64,000 nucleotides of DNA, from NCBI RefSeq assembly GCF_001424265.1, contig NZ_LMOV01000026.1:62001-126000 (forward strand), given 5' to 3'. Shown in pieces: positions 1 to 7,855 of this stretch. Origin of the DNA: Acidovorax sp. Leaf160 (lineage in GTDB: Bacteria > Pseudomonadota > Gammaproteobacteria > Burkholderiales > Burkholderiaceae_C). Each line of letters opens with the position of its first letter. Positions within the stretch are counted from its first letter, which is position 1. Below the pieces are notes generated by a model. It was not told the DNA's origin. It worked only from the letters and a program-made list of their open reading frames with translations, and ran no database searches. The position numbers and the translations under genes are program-made.

Positions 1-279
1 ATGCTGATGCTGCTGGTGGAAGACAGCGGCCCGGGCATTCCGCCGGCCGCCATCGGCCGTGTGCTGGAACCGTTCGGCCAGTTGGACACGGCCCGGGGCC
101 CGGGTCGGGGCGGGGTGGGCCTCGGGCTGGCCATCGCCCGGCAGTGCGTGCATTCGCAGGGCGGCACGCTGGTGCTCGGCAACCGGCCGCAAGGGGGCCT
201 GCGCGCGACCGTGCACCTTGCCGGCACGCCCCGCTGCGAGGACGCCGCGGCCCAAGGCGGCACGCAGCAGCGCGCGTGA
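1..279 (+). CDS. Sensor histidine kinase, C-terminal fragment (5' end outside window)
   Basis: Only the last 92 residues are inside the window. They are the end of a HATPase_c ATP-binding domain: a G1-type box EDSGPGIPP near residue 8, then a G2-type box GGVGLGLAIARQCV near 37-50, then the usual final strand that closes the fold. The family autophosphorylates a histidine and passes the phosphate to a response regulator; the sensing part and the H-box lie upstream and cannot be seen. The ATG at position 1 is very unlikely to be the true start, because a kinase cannot begin inside its ATPase domain. No response regulator follows, so any partner is probably upstream. The last 20 residues are a low-complexity tail. 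Confidence 0.85.
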   Translation: MLMLLVEDSGPGIPPAAIGRVLEPFGQLDTARGPGRGGVGLGLAIARQCVHSQGGTLVLGNRPQGGLRATVHLAGTPRCEDAAAQGGTQQRA

Positions 280-489
280 ATGCAGGAGTAGCAGCCCCGC
301 AGAAAGCCGTTCCGCCCATTCGTAACCGTAAGAAACGGCCCACGGCGGGCGGGGGGCAGGGCCTACGGATATGGCTTTTTCCGGTGCCGACAATCCATCA
401 CCAACCCTGCCGCGCTCCCGTCCTCTCCCTGGTGAGAAAACGTTGGCGCTGCAGTCCGCCATATCGACATCGATTCAGGAGCCCTTCCC

Positions 490-1017
490 ATGCAGACTGC
501 CACCTTCCTCCGAACCTCTTGCGCCGTGCTGGCCCTGGGGGCGCTCGCGGCGTGCTCTTCCACGCCGCCGCCGGTGGACCAACTGGCCGTGAGCCGCTCC
601 ACCGTGAACCGCGTGGGCGCCGAGGCGAATGTGGTGGCCAATGCGCCGGTCGAGTTGCAGCGCGCCCGTGACAAGGTGGCGATGGCCGAGAAAGCCATGA
701 ACGACAAGAACTACGACATCGCCCGCCGCTACGCCGCCGAAGCCGAAGCCGACGCCCGCGTGGCCGAAACCAAGGCCGATGCCGCCAACAACGCCAACAC
801 GCTGCAGCAAGTGCAGACCAGCATCCGTGGCCTGCAGACCGAGATCGACCGCCGCGCGCCGGTCGTGGCTCCGGTGCCGCCCGCCCCAGGTGCCATGGCC
901 GCGCCTGGCGCCATGCCCGCTCCCGCAGCGCCGATGGCACCGCCCGCTCCACCCGCACCGCCTGCTCCCATGGCCGCACCCATGGCACCCGCCGCTCCGA
1001 TGGCGCCCGTCCGCTGA
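490..1017 (+). CDS. DUF4398 domain lipoprotein with Pro/Ala-rich tail
   Basis: A 175-residue envelope lipoprotein of unknown biochemical role. The N-terminus is a lipoprotein signal ending in a lipobox (LAACSS, Cys about residue 22). Residues 30-120 are an Ala/Glu/Asp-rich helical DUF4398 domain, probably coiled coil (pattern ELQRARDKVAMAEKA). The last 50 residues are a low-complexity tail built of Pro, Ala and Met, such as could span the cell wall. An AGGAG ribosome site lies 8 bases before the ATG. It is followed after 65 bases by a second DUF4398 protein that also has an OmpA domain, so the two probably work together at the outer membrane-peptidoglycan boundary. The function is inferred from domain content and neighbour only. 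Confidence 0.8.
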   Translation: MQTATFLRTSCAVLALGALAACSSTPPPVDQLAVSRSTVNRVGAEANVVANAPVELQRARDKVAMAEKAMNDKNYDIARRYAAEAEADARVAETKADAANNANTLQQVQTSIRGLQTEIDRRAPVVAPVPPAPGAMAAPGAMPAPAAPMAPPAPPAPPAPMAAPMAPAAPMAPVR

Positions 1018-1082
1018 GGCGTTTCGCCCCAGCCCGCCGCACGCCTCGCTGCCTGCCCTTCACCTCTTTTGCCTAGAACACC

Positions 1083-1973
1083 ATGCATCCACAACTTCGC
1101 CGCACTCCCCTGCTCGCCGCCGCCCTGCTGGCCGCCGGTCTGATGGCCGGCTGCGCCACCCGCCAGCCGCTCAACTCGGTGGAAGACGCCCGCACCGTCG
1201 TCACCCGCACCGCCAACAACCCCGACGTGGTGCGCCTGGCCCCGCTGGAGCTGAAGGCCGCGACCGACACGCTGGCCCGCGCCGACCGCGTCTGGACGGA
1301 TGACAACGACGCCGCCGAAGCCAACCATCTGGCCTACCTGGCATCGCAGCGCGCCGAGATCGCCAGCAACACCGCCCGCGCCCGCCAGCTGGAAGCCGAC
1401 ATCAAGAAAGCGGGCACCGACGCCGAGCGCCTGCGCCTGACCCGCGAAGCCGACCGCGCCCGCATGCAGGCCGACGCCAATGCGCGCACCGCCCAGGCCG
1501 CGCAGGCGCAGGCCATGAGCGCCGAGCAGCGCGCCGCGCAGAACGAAGCCCGCGTGCGTGCCCTGGAAGCGCAACTGCGCGACATCGAGGCGCAGCAGAC
1601 CGAGCGCGGCCTGCTGGTCACCCTGGGCGACGTGCTGTTCGCCTTCAACAAGGCCGAGCTGTCGCCGCAGGCGGGCCCGCGCCTGGACAAGCTGGCCAAT
1701 TTCCTGCGCCAGTTCCCCGACCGCAAGCTGATCATCGAAGGCCACACCGACAGCGTCGGCGGCGACGCGTACAACCAGGAGCTGTCCGACCGCCGTGCCC
1801 AGGCCGTGCAGGGCGCCCTGGTGCAGCGCGGCGTGGCGCCCGACCGCATCACCGCCCGTGGCTACGGCAAGACCTATCCGGTGGCGGAGAACGCATCGCC
1901 CGAAGGCCGTGCGATGAACCGCCGCGTGGAAATCGTGATCGCCGACGAAAAGGGCAACCTGCGCGGCCGCTGA
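1083..1973 (+). CDS. OmpA-family lipoprotein with N-terminal DUF4398 domain
   Basis: A 296-residue protein expected to tether the outer membrane to peptidoglycan. The signal peptide ends in a lipobox (LMAGCAT, Cys about residue 24). Residues 30-115 are a DUF4398-like helical domain related to that of the gene just upstream. Residues 115-180 form a long Ala/Arg/Glu-rich coiled coil. Residues 185-290 are an OmpA C-terminal domain with the peptidoglycan-binding signature: GDVLFAFNKAEL, then IIEGHTDSVGGDAYNQELSDRRA, and a final MNRRVEIVI (all cited in parts). Family knowledge says the domain binds meso-diaminopimelate. A strong intrinsic terminator follows the stop codon, so the pair 490-1973 looks like a two-gene unit. 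The ribosome site before the ATG is weak. Confidence 0.9.
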   Translation: MHPQLRRTPLLAAALLAAGLMAGCATRQPLNSVEDARTVVTRTANNPDVVRLAPLELKAATDTLARADRVWTDDNDAAEANHLAYLASQRAEIASNTARARQLEADIKKAGTDAERLRLTREADRARMQADANARTAQAAQAQAMSAEQRAAQNEARVRALEAQLRDIEAQQTERGLLVTLGDVLFAFNKAELSPQAGPRLDKLANFLRQFPDRKLIIEGHTDSVGGDAYNQELSDRRAQAVQGALVQRGVAPDRITARGYGKTYPVAENASPEGRAMNRRVEIVIADEKGNLRGR

Positions 1974-1996
1974 TCGAACCCATCGCCCCGCGCGAA

Positions 1997-2030
1997 GCCC
2001 GTCCGGCGCCCTGCCGGGCGGGCTTTTTTT
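1997..2030 (+). terminator. Intrinsic terminator after the DUF4398/OmpA pair
   Basis: Two 11-base arms (1997-2007 and 2013-2023) pair with a single G-T wobble around a 5-base loop, followed directly by seven T residues (2024-2030). It starts 24 bases after the OmpA-family stop codon. This is the clearest rho-independent terminator in the window. Confidence 0.9.
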
Positions 2031-2055
2031 CCGGGCGCTTGCCATACTCGTCGCC

Positions 2056-2685
2056 ATGACCCAACGCACCGACCACACCTCCACTTCCGCCTCCACCTCC
2101 GCCTCCGCCACCCCGGGGGCCCACCGGCCCGAAGCAGCCGGGCACGGCACCGCTGCCGATGTCCTGCGGTTCTGGTTCGACGAATCGACCCCGGCGCAGT
2201 GGTTCCAGAAGGACGACGCCTTCGACGCGGCCATCCGTGGACGCTTCGGCGCCCTGCTGCGCCGCGCGGCCCAGGGCGAGCTGGCCCACTGGCGTACCGG
2301 TGCGGACGGCCGGCTGGCCGAGGTGATCGTGCTCGACCAGTTCTCGCGCAACGTGCTGCGGGGCGAGCGGGCCGCCTTCGCCCAGGACGGCATGGCGCTG
2401 GTGCTGGCGCAGGAAGCCATCGCCCAGGGGCTGGACGCCGCGCTGCCGCCCGAGCGCCGGGCGTTTCTCTACATGCCCTTCATGCACAGCGAATCGGCGC
2501 AGGTGCAGGCCGAGTCGGTGCGGCTCTTCACCGCCCTGGGCAACGCCAACAACCTGGACTTCGCCCAGCGCCACCAGGTGATCGTGGAGCGATTCGGCCG
2601 CTTTCCGCACCGCAACGCGGTCCTGGGACGATCCTCCACCGCCGAGGAAATCGCCTTCCTGCAGGAGCCCGGCAGTTCCTTCTGA
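2056..2685 (+). CDS. DUF924 family protein
   Basis: A 209-residue soluble protein of the DUF924 family, whose biochemical function is not established. After a Ser/Thr/Ala-rich start (residues 1-30) comes the family core: VLRFWFDESTPAQWF near residue 37, LDQFSRNVLRGERAAFAQD near 95-113 and YMPFMHSESAQVQ near 138. The spacing of these motifs and the length fit the family. Family structures are all-helical and resemble TPR folds, which is outside knowledge. It stands alone: a terminator lies just upstream and an SOS-type gene pair starts 155 bases downstream. The ATG at 2056 was chosen as the first start after the terminator; a later start cannot be excluded because the first 30 residues are low complexity. 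Confidence 0.85.
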   Translation: MTQRTDHTSTSASTSASATPGAHRPEAAGHGTAADVLRFWFDESTPAQWFQKDDAFDAAIRGRFGALLRRAAQGELAHWRTGADGRLAEVIVLDQFSRNVLRGERAAFAQDGMALVLAQEAIAQGLDAALPPERRAFLYMPFMHSESAQVQAESVRLFTALGNANNLDFAQRHQVIVERFGRFPHRNAVLGRSSTAEEIAFLQEPGSSF

Positions 2686-2755
2686 GGGCCGCAGGGCGTA
2701 CCCGCGCGGGTTTTTCAGCCAAAACCAGTCCCCGCGCAGGCTGGATGGACATCTA

Positions 2756-2776
2756 TTGCTATTATTTTAATAGCAA
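2756..2776. repeat. Perfect palindrome, TTGCTATTA-ttt-TAATAGCAA
   Basis: Two perfect 9-base arms around a 3-base loop, very AT-rich in a GC-rich setting. A close relative (GCTATT-gtttt-AATAGC) sits inside the dispersed repeat at 58306. It lies between the DUF924 stop and the LexA box and may act as a terminator for DUF924 or be part of a dispersed repeat family. Confidence 0.7.
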
Positions 2777-2825
2777 ATAGACGGCACCGGCACCAGGGCC
2801 TTGCCCTGCAGGAAACGTGAAAACA

Positions 2826-2841
2826 CTGTAAATTACTACAG
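2826..2841. promoter_or_regulatory. LexA (SOS) box, CTGT-N8-ACAG
   Basis: The sequence CTGTAAATTACTACAG is an exact match to the CTGT-N8-ACAG operator used by LexA in beta- and gammaproteobacteria. It sits in a longer inverted repeat with 7-base arms (2824-2830 and 2837-2843). Its last base is the first base of the GTG start codon of the radical SAM gene. An AT-rich TAAATT inside the box could serve as a -10 element; no good -35 was found at normal spacing. Bound LexA would block initiation, so the gene pair should be DNA-damage inducible. Confidence 0.8.
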
Positions 2842-4154
2842 TGCTCACCGAATCCAAACTCGCCATCCTCGCCGACGCCGCCAAGTACGACGCCTCGTGC
2901 GCTTCCAGCGGCACGTCGTCGCGCAACTCCGTGGGCGGGCGCGGCATCGGCTCCACCGAGGGCGCGGGCATCTGCCACAGCTACGCGCCCGACGGGCGTT
3001 GCATCTCGCTGCTGAAGATCCTGCTCACCAACTACTGCCAGTACGACTGCCTCTACTGCGTGAACCGGGTCAGCAGCAACGTGCCACGGGCGCGCTTTTC
3101 CGTGCAGGAGGTGGTGGATCTCACGCTCGACTTCTACCGCCGCAACTGCATCGAGGGGCTGTTCCTCTCTAGCGGCATCATCCAGACGCCCGACTACACG
3201 ATGGAGCGGGTGGTGGAAGTGGCCCGCGTGCTGCGCGAGGAGCACGACTTCCGTGGCTACATCCACCTGAAGACGATTCCCGATGCATCGCCCGAGCTGC
3301 TGCTGCGCGCCGGCCGCTATGCCGACCGGCTCAGCATCAACATCGAGCTGCCGACCTCGGACGGGCTCGCGGCGCTGGCGCCCGAGAAGGACGGCGCGGC
3401 CATCCAGCGCTCGATGGGCCGGCTGGCCACGCACATCGACGATGCCCGCCAGGCCCGCGCCCAGCAGCAGCCGCGCGGCGTCGCCCCGCAGATCGTCTCG
3501 ATGCCCGGGCGCACGCGCCGCGCCGAGGCGCCCCGGTTCGCGCCGGGCGGTCAGAGCACGCAGATGATCGTGGGCGCCGATGCCGCCGACGACCGCACCA
3601 TCCTCGCCACCAGCGCCCGGCTCTACGGCGGCTACGGCCTGCGCCGGGTGTACTACTCGGCCTTCAGCCCCATCCCCGACGCCTCGCGCTCGCTACCGCT
3701 GTCGGCGCCCCCGCTGGTGCGCGAACACCGGCTCTACCAGGCCGACTGGCTGATGCGCTTCTACGGCTTCACGCACGACGAGATCGTGCCGCCCGCTGCG
3801 GCATCCGGTGGCGATGCCAACGCAGCGGCCGGCATGCTGTCGCTGGACATGGACCCGAAGCTGGCCTGGGCCGTCGCCCACCCCGAGCTGTTCCCCGTCG
3901 ACCTGAACACCGCCCCCCGCGAGCGCCTGCTGCGCGTGCCGGGCCTGGGCGTGCGCACGGTGGACAAGCTGCTGTCGGCCCGCCGCGTGCGGCGGCTGCG
4001 CCATGCCGACCTGGGCCAGCTGCATGTGCCGCTGGGCAAGGTGCTGCCCTTCGTCACCGTGACCGACCACCGCCCCGCCGACCGGCTGCGCGACCCGGCC
4101 CGCCTGCGCGCGCACCTCGCTCCACCGCCGGTGCAGGCGTCGCTCTTTGCCTGA
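2841..4154 (+). CDS. Radical SAM protein, putative DNA modification/repair
   Basis: A 437-residue iron-sulfur enzyme. The radical SAM cluster motif CxxxCxxC is at Cys66, Cys70 and Cys73 (NYCQYDCLYCVNR), and a helix-hairpin-helix DNA-binding motif lies near residues 354-390 (LLRVPGLGVRTVDKLL). This pairing is that of the family annotated as 'putative DNA modification/repair radical SAM protein', which is normally encoded beside a DUF4130 protein, as here (16 bases downstream). The substrate is unknown; by analogy with spore photoproduct lyase it may act on a damaged base. The GTG start at 2841 is the only start consistent with the conserved N-terminus (ESKLAILADAAKYDAS). The LexA box overlaps that codon and there is no ribosome site at normal distance, so the mRNA may be leaderless. 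SOS control is inferred. Confidence 0.88.
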   Translation: MLTESKLAILADAAKYDASCASSGTSSRNSVGGRGIGSTEGAGICHSYAPDGRCISLLKILLTNYCQYDCLYCVNRVSSNVPRARFSVQEVVDLTLDFYRRNCIEGLFLSSGIIQTPDYTMERVVEVARVLREEHDFRGYIHLKTIPDASPELLLRAGRYADRLSINIELPTSDGLAALAPEKDGAAIQRSMGRLATHIDDARQARAQQQPRGVAPQIVSMPGRTRRAEAPRFAPGGQSTQMIVGADAADDRTILATSARLYGGYGLRRVYYSAFSPIPDASRSLPLSAPPLVREHRLYQADWLMRFYGFTHDEIVPPAAASGGDANAAAGMLSLDMDPKLAWAVAHPELFPVDLNTAPRERLLRVPGLGVRTVDKLLSARRVRRLRHADLGQLHVPLGKVLPFVTVTDHRPADRLRDPARLRAHLAPPPVQASLFA

Positions 4155-4169
4155 CGCAGGCAGCCAGGC

Positions 4170-5105
4170 ATGCCGCACGCCGTCACGCTGAGCCATGCGG
4201 CCGACTGGCCCGGTTTTCGCGAGGCCGCGCGCAGCTGCCTGCAGGCGGGCCTCGAACCGGATGCAGTGCACTGGGAGGTGGCCGGCGCGGCGGAAGGTGA
4301 TCTGTTCGGCGGGTTGGCGGAGGGCATGCCGGCAGCGGACGGCCCAGCGGACGCCCCGGAGAACGATGCAGCCGGCGGGGTCGCACCGGTCCACCCTGAG
4401 CCTCCGGCGGATGGGGCGCCCGAAGCGGCCGCAGGCTCCGGGCCCGAATCGACCACCGCAGCGCTGCGCGTGCCCCGCGCTTTCGTCACGCTGGGCGGCC
4501 ATGTGGCGCTGCACAGCGACGCCGACCGCTACGCCCTGCTCTACCGCGCCCTGTGGCGCCTGGTGCACGACCCGGCATTGCGGCACGATGCGCTCGACCC
4601 CGACCTGGCGCGCATGCAGCGCATGGCGGCGGCGGTGCGGCGCGACATGCACAAGATGCGCGCCTTCGTGCGGTTCCGGGCAGTGGACGACGGCGAGGCC
4701 GAGCCGCTGCACGTGGCCTGGTTCGAGCCCGACCACCACATCGCGCAGGCGAACGCGGCATTCTTCGTGCAGCGCTTCACGCAGATGCGCTGGGCCATCC
4801 TGACGCCCGAATGCAGCCTGCGCTGGGATGGCGGCACGCTGCGGGTCGGCCCGGGCGCCACGCGCGCCGATGCGCCGCCGCCCGATGCGGGCGAGGCGCT
4901 ATGGCTGACCTACTACCAGCACACGTTCAACCCTGCCCGCCTGAAGCTGGCGATGATGCGGCGCGAAATGCCGACGCGCTACTGGAAGAACCTGCCCGAG
5001 GCGACGCTGATCGATTCGCTCGCCCGGGGCGCGCACCAACGCAGCGTGCGCATGGTGGACGCCGGGGGCACGGTGCCCCAGCGGCGCATACCGAAGACGC
5101 CCTGA
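4170..5105 (+). CDS. DUF4130 protein, partner of the radical SAM repair protein
   Basis: A 311-residue protein in the same operon as the radical SAM gene. Residues 1-45 and 105-300 make up a DUF4130 domain; the features seen are VALHSDADRYALLYRALW near 112, RDMHKMRAFVRFR near 160 and TRYWKNLPEATLIDSL near 270. A Pro/Ala/Gly-rich insert sits at about 50-100. In many bacteria DUF4130 is fused to a uracil-DNA-glycosylase domain. Here the protein stops about 40 residues after the DUF4130 core and no glycosylase domain is present, so a glycosylase, if needed, must be encoded elsewhere. The role is probably in repair of damaged DNA, inferred from the partner and the SOS box. Confidence 0.82.
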   Translation: MPHAVTLSHAADWPGFREAARSCLQAGLEPDAVHWEVAGAAEGDLFGGLAEGMPAADGPADAPENDAAGGVAPVHPEPPADGAPEAAAGSGPESTTAALRVPRAFVTLGGHVALHSDADRYALLYRALWRLVHDPALRHDALDPDLARMQRMAAAVRRDMHKMRAFVRFRAVDDGEAEPLHVAWFEPDHHIAQANAAFFVQRFTQMRWAILTPECSLRWDGGTLRVGPGATRADAPPPDAGEALWLTYYQHTFNPARLKLAMMRREMPTRYWKNLPEATLIDSLARGAHQRSVRMVDAGGTVPQRRIPKTP

Positions 5106-5148
5106 TGCCGCTCAAGGGGCGCCAGGGTCGCCCCATCTAGGCGCGTCC

Positions 5149-5505
5149 TCAGGGCAGGGCGCCGTCCACCGTGCGGATGGTCTCGCGTCCGGCCTTGTCC
5201 TTGAGGCGCCCCAGATCGTTGTCCAGCGCGCGCACCAGCTTGTCGACGGCGGCGGTAAAGGCTTCCGGTACCTTGCCGGCGTCGGCGTTCACCGCCAGGG
5301 GCGGACGGCCGGCGGCGCGGGCCTCGATGTTGCAGCGCTTGTCCGCACCGTTCGAGCGGCCGGCGTCCAGATCGGAGAAATGCACCTCCACCCGGGTCAG
5401 GTGGTCGCGGAACCGGGAGAGGCGGGCATTGGCTTCGTCCTGGATCCAGCGGTTCATGGCCTCGCTGCCATCGATGTGGTCGTCGGTCTGTACCTGTACT
5501 TGCAT
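5149..5505 (-). CDS. HPF/RaiA-family ribosome-associated protein
   Basis: A 118-residue protein matching the sigma54-modulation/S30EA fold used by ribosome hibernation factors. The pattern is a beta strand at the start (MQVQVQTDD), a helix with WIQDEANARLSRFRDHL, then VEVHFSDL and a second helix in which FTAAVDKLVRALDNDL closes the fold. Family members bind the small ribosomal subunit in stationary phase or stress. The sequence is more divergent than core HPF, and the genome probably has a canonical copy near rpoN elsewhere, so this may be a specialised paralogue. It is convergent with the DUF4130 gene (43 bases between stops) and lies just downstream of the CHASE2 gene on the same strand. 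Confidence 0.75.
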   Translation of the reverse strand: MQVQVQTDDHIDGSEAMNRWIQDEANARLSRFRDHLTRVEVHFSDLDAGRSNGADKRCNIEARAAGRPPLAVNADAGKVPEAFTAAVDKLVRALDNDLGRLKDKAGRETIRTVDGALP

Positions 5506-5556
5506 GGGCGGCTCCTTGTGGTTGGAACCTGCACAGTGGGGCCTGGTCCCCGCTCT

Positions 5557-6768
5557 TCAATTGCCGCCGGGCGACCGTTGCGTTTGCTTGCCGACCGTTG
5601 CCTTTCGCCGCAATGTCGCCCGGGGTGCCAGCCCCACGGCAGCGGCGTAACTGGCCAGCACCGCGAGGGCCGGGAAGAGCGGCGGCCACCAGAGCCCGCG
5701 CTGGAACAGCAGCCAGGAGGCCACCACCATGGCGCCGGCACCGGCCAGCGCGAACGCTCCGGCGGCGCCGGGCCAGCGCCAGCCGCCCGCCAGCAGCAGC
5801 GGCAGGCCGAGCATCAGCACGACCGGGGACCAGCCGCTGTCCACGCTGCGCAGCCGCGCGCCGGTGAGCTGGTTGTCGATCAAGGTGGCCTGCAGCTCCA
5901 CGGCCGGGAAGTGCCGTTCGCCGGCCCCCAGAGCGAACGGCGAGGCGAAGAGGCCGCCGGGCACTGCGCTGCTCCGGTCTGCCGGCAGGGTGTGGCCGAC
6001 GAGCACGATCTTGCCGCGGAAGAAGCCGGGCGGCAGCACGCCGGGCTCCAGCGCCTCGCGCCAGGGCCGGGTGTCGAACGTGCCCGGCGGGCCGCGGTAC
6101 ACGACGAATTCCGAGGGCGCTGCTGCGCGGTGCGTGCGGGCCGCACGCGCATCGGCCAGCGCGGCCAGCTTGCCGGCGAAGCTGTTGATGTGGGCATTGG
6201 CCCGGCGCACGACCCCATCGCCATCCGGCCGCACCTGGGCGTCGCCGGGCACGGCACCTGCCGCCAGAAAACGCTGCAGCGGCAGGGCGGCGGCCTGGGC
6301 GAGGGCATCCTGAGGCGCCGCCGCTGGCGCGAAGGCCAGCACCACCGACGAGGCGGCCGCGACCGACCGCTCGAAAGCGGCGTCTTCCGCAGCACCGGCG
6401 GGCTGATCGAACGCCAGGTCGAAGCCCACTGCCGCCGCGCCATCGGCCTGCAGCCGGTCCAGCAGGCGCGCATGCAGACTGCGCGTGGTGGGCGCACCGC
6501 CCGCTTCCTGGGCCGCGGTGGCCGGGTCGATGCTCAGCACCGCCACGGGCACCGCGCTGCGGCCCGGGGCGGCGAGCGCGGTGAAGGCGTCGAACACCTT
6601 CATTTCCAGACGATCCCAGGGTGAAGTCAGGCTGGCGGCCCACACCAGCAGCAAGGCCGCAGCGCCTGCTGCCACGGTGGCGCTCAGCGAGGGCAGGCGC
6701 CGCTGTCCGTCGCGCCGGGGCCGGCCCGCGCGCCCGAGGGCAGCGAGAAGGTGCATCGAGCCAGGCAT
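5557..6768 (-). CDS. CHASE2 domain membrane protein without an output domain
   Basis: About 403 residues. One membrane segment near residues 30-48 (TVAAGAAALLLVWAASL) precedes a CHASE2 extracellular sensor domain at about 50-310, with typical features VAVLSIDPATA, VGFDLAFDQP and GKIVLVGHTLPADRS. Three hydrophobic segments follow (about 310-390: VVLMLGLPLLLAGGW, AGAFALAGAGAMVVASWLL, LFPALAVLASYAAAVGLAP). CHASE2 proteins normally end in an adenylate cyclase, kinase or GGDEF domain; this one ends 20 residues after the last membrane segment with none. It could be a receptor subunit or a remnant. The ATG at 6768 was preferred over a GTG six bases earlier. The neighbour downstream is the HPF-like gene. 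Confidence 0.8.
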   Translation of the reverse strand: MPGSMHLLAALGRAGRPRRDGQRRLPSLSATVAAGAAALLLVWAASLTSPWDRLEMKVFDAFTALAAPGRSAVPVAVLSIDPATAAQEAGGAPTTRSLHARLLDRLQADGAAAVGFDLAFDQPAGAAEDAAFERSVAAASSVVLAFAPAAAPQDALAQAAALPLQRFLAAGAVPGDAQVRPDGDGVVRRANAHINSFAGKLAALADARAARTHRAAAPSEFVVYRGPPGTFDTRPWREALEPGVLPPGFFRGKIVLVGHTLPADRSSAVPGGLFASPFALGAGERHFPAVELQATLIDNQLTGARLRSVDSGWSPVVLMLGLPLLLAGGWRWPGAAGAFALAGAGAMVVASWLLFQRGLWWPPLFPALAVLASYAAAVGLAPRATLRRKATVGKQTQRSPGGN

Positions 6769-6960
6769 GCGCACAGTATCGCGGCGCGCGCTGCAGGCCT
6801 CGCTTCGTTTTGCAACCGACGCGCCGGGTCGCCGCGCTCCTACAGGATGGATCGGCTGCGGCGGTTACAAACGACCCATGCCTTCAGTCTTGCGCAACCC
6901 CGCGCCCGGTCACCCCAGCGCTCCTGGGAGACATGCCCGCCCCTGCGGAATGCCACGCCC

Positions 6961-7830
6961 ATGACGTCGTCGAAACGCCTCAAGATCGGCCTGTCGGCCT
7001 GCTTCTCGCACGCCGACCCGGCCCGGTCGCTCTTCACCAACAAGACGCTCCAGTACGTGGAGCAAACCATCGCGCACTGGATCATGTCGGCCGGCGCGAT
7101 GGTGGTGATGGTGCCCTGCCCCACCGGTGAAACCGCGCGCGGCGACGTGACGCTGGCGCACTACGCCGAATGGCTGGACGGGGTGGTGATGCATGGCGGC
7201 GCCGACGTGTGGCCGGGCAGCTACGGCGAGGTGCCGCTGAAGGACGCCTGGCTGGGCGACCGCATCCGCGACCTGTACGACCTGGCGGTGGTGGAGGCCT
7301 TCGAGCAGGCCGGCAAGCCGATCTTCGGCGTGTGCCGCGGCCTGCAGCTCATCAACGTGGCGTTCGGCGGCACGCTCTACCAGGACATCGAGACCCAGCA
7401 CCCCGGCGCGCAGCAGCACCGCAACGCCGTCACCTACGACCAGCATTTCCACGAGATCGATCTCGTCCCGGGCACGCGGCTGTCCGCGATGTACCCGCGC
7501 CAGCAGCGCGTGGTGGTCAACAGCATCCATCACCAGGGCATCAAGAACCTGGCGCCGGGCTTCGACGTGGAAGCCTGGAGCCATCCGGACGGCGTGCCCG
7601 AAGCGATCCGCCGCCGCCCCAGCCGAGGCAAGGGCTACATCGCGGCAACGCAGTGGCACCCCGAATTCCGCGCCAAGGACGCGGTGGCGCTGGACGACAC
7701 GCCCATCCTGCAGGACTTCCTGGATGCGTGTTCGTTCGCCAAGCTGCGGCCGGCACCGGGCCACAGCCCGTTCCAGATTCGCAATCGTGCATCTCGGCTG
7801 CTGCGGCAGGCCCTTTTGCTCAAGCGTTGA
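6961..7830 (+). CDS. Class I glutamine amidotransferase (gamma-glutamyl-GABA hydrolase type)
   Basis: A 289-residue cytoplasmic hydrolase. The nucleophile elbow FGVCRGLQLIN gives Cys125, and the catalytic His-Glu pair is in TQWHPEF (His233, Glu235). The substrate-facing motif VMHGGADVWP near 77-85 is that of the PuuD/peptidase C26 branch, which cleaves gamma-glutamyl amides such as gamma-glutamyl-GABA. No other putrescine-degradation genes are nearby, so the substrate is open. The ATG at 6961 begins the conserved region; in-frame sequence extends upstream but lacks family similarity. The gene is alone on its strand, and its stop codon overlaps the -35 element of the next promoter. Confidence 0.88.
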   Translation: MTSSKRLKIGLSACFSHADPARSLFTNKTLQYVEQTIAHWIMSAGAMVVMVPCPTGETARGDVTLAHYAEWLDGVVMHGGADVWPGSYGEVPLKDAWLGDRIRDLYDLAVVEAFEQAGKPIFGVCRGLQLINVAFGGTLYQDIETQHPGAQQHRNAVTYDQHFHEIDLVPGTRLSAMYPRQQRVVVNSIHHQGIKNLAPGFDVEAWSHPDGVPEAIRRRPSRGKGYIAATQWHPEFRAKDAVALDDTPILQDFLDACSFAKLRPAPGHSPFQIRNRASRLLRQALLLKR

Positions 7831-7855
7831 GATATAAAAGTCGTTGAGATATAAA
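7827..7855 (+). promoter_or_regulatory. Sigma70-type promoter formed by a 17-bp tandem duplication
   Basis: The 14 bases CGTTGAGATATAAA occur twice (7825-7838 and 7842-7855) with a period of 17 bases. This places TTGAGA (7827-7832) exactly 17 bases before TATAAA (7850-7855), a near-consensus -35/-10 pair. The -35 overlaps the stop codon of the amidotransferase. Transcription would start near 7862 and run into the pilus operon with a leader of about 340 bases. Confidence 0.6.
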
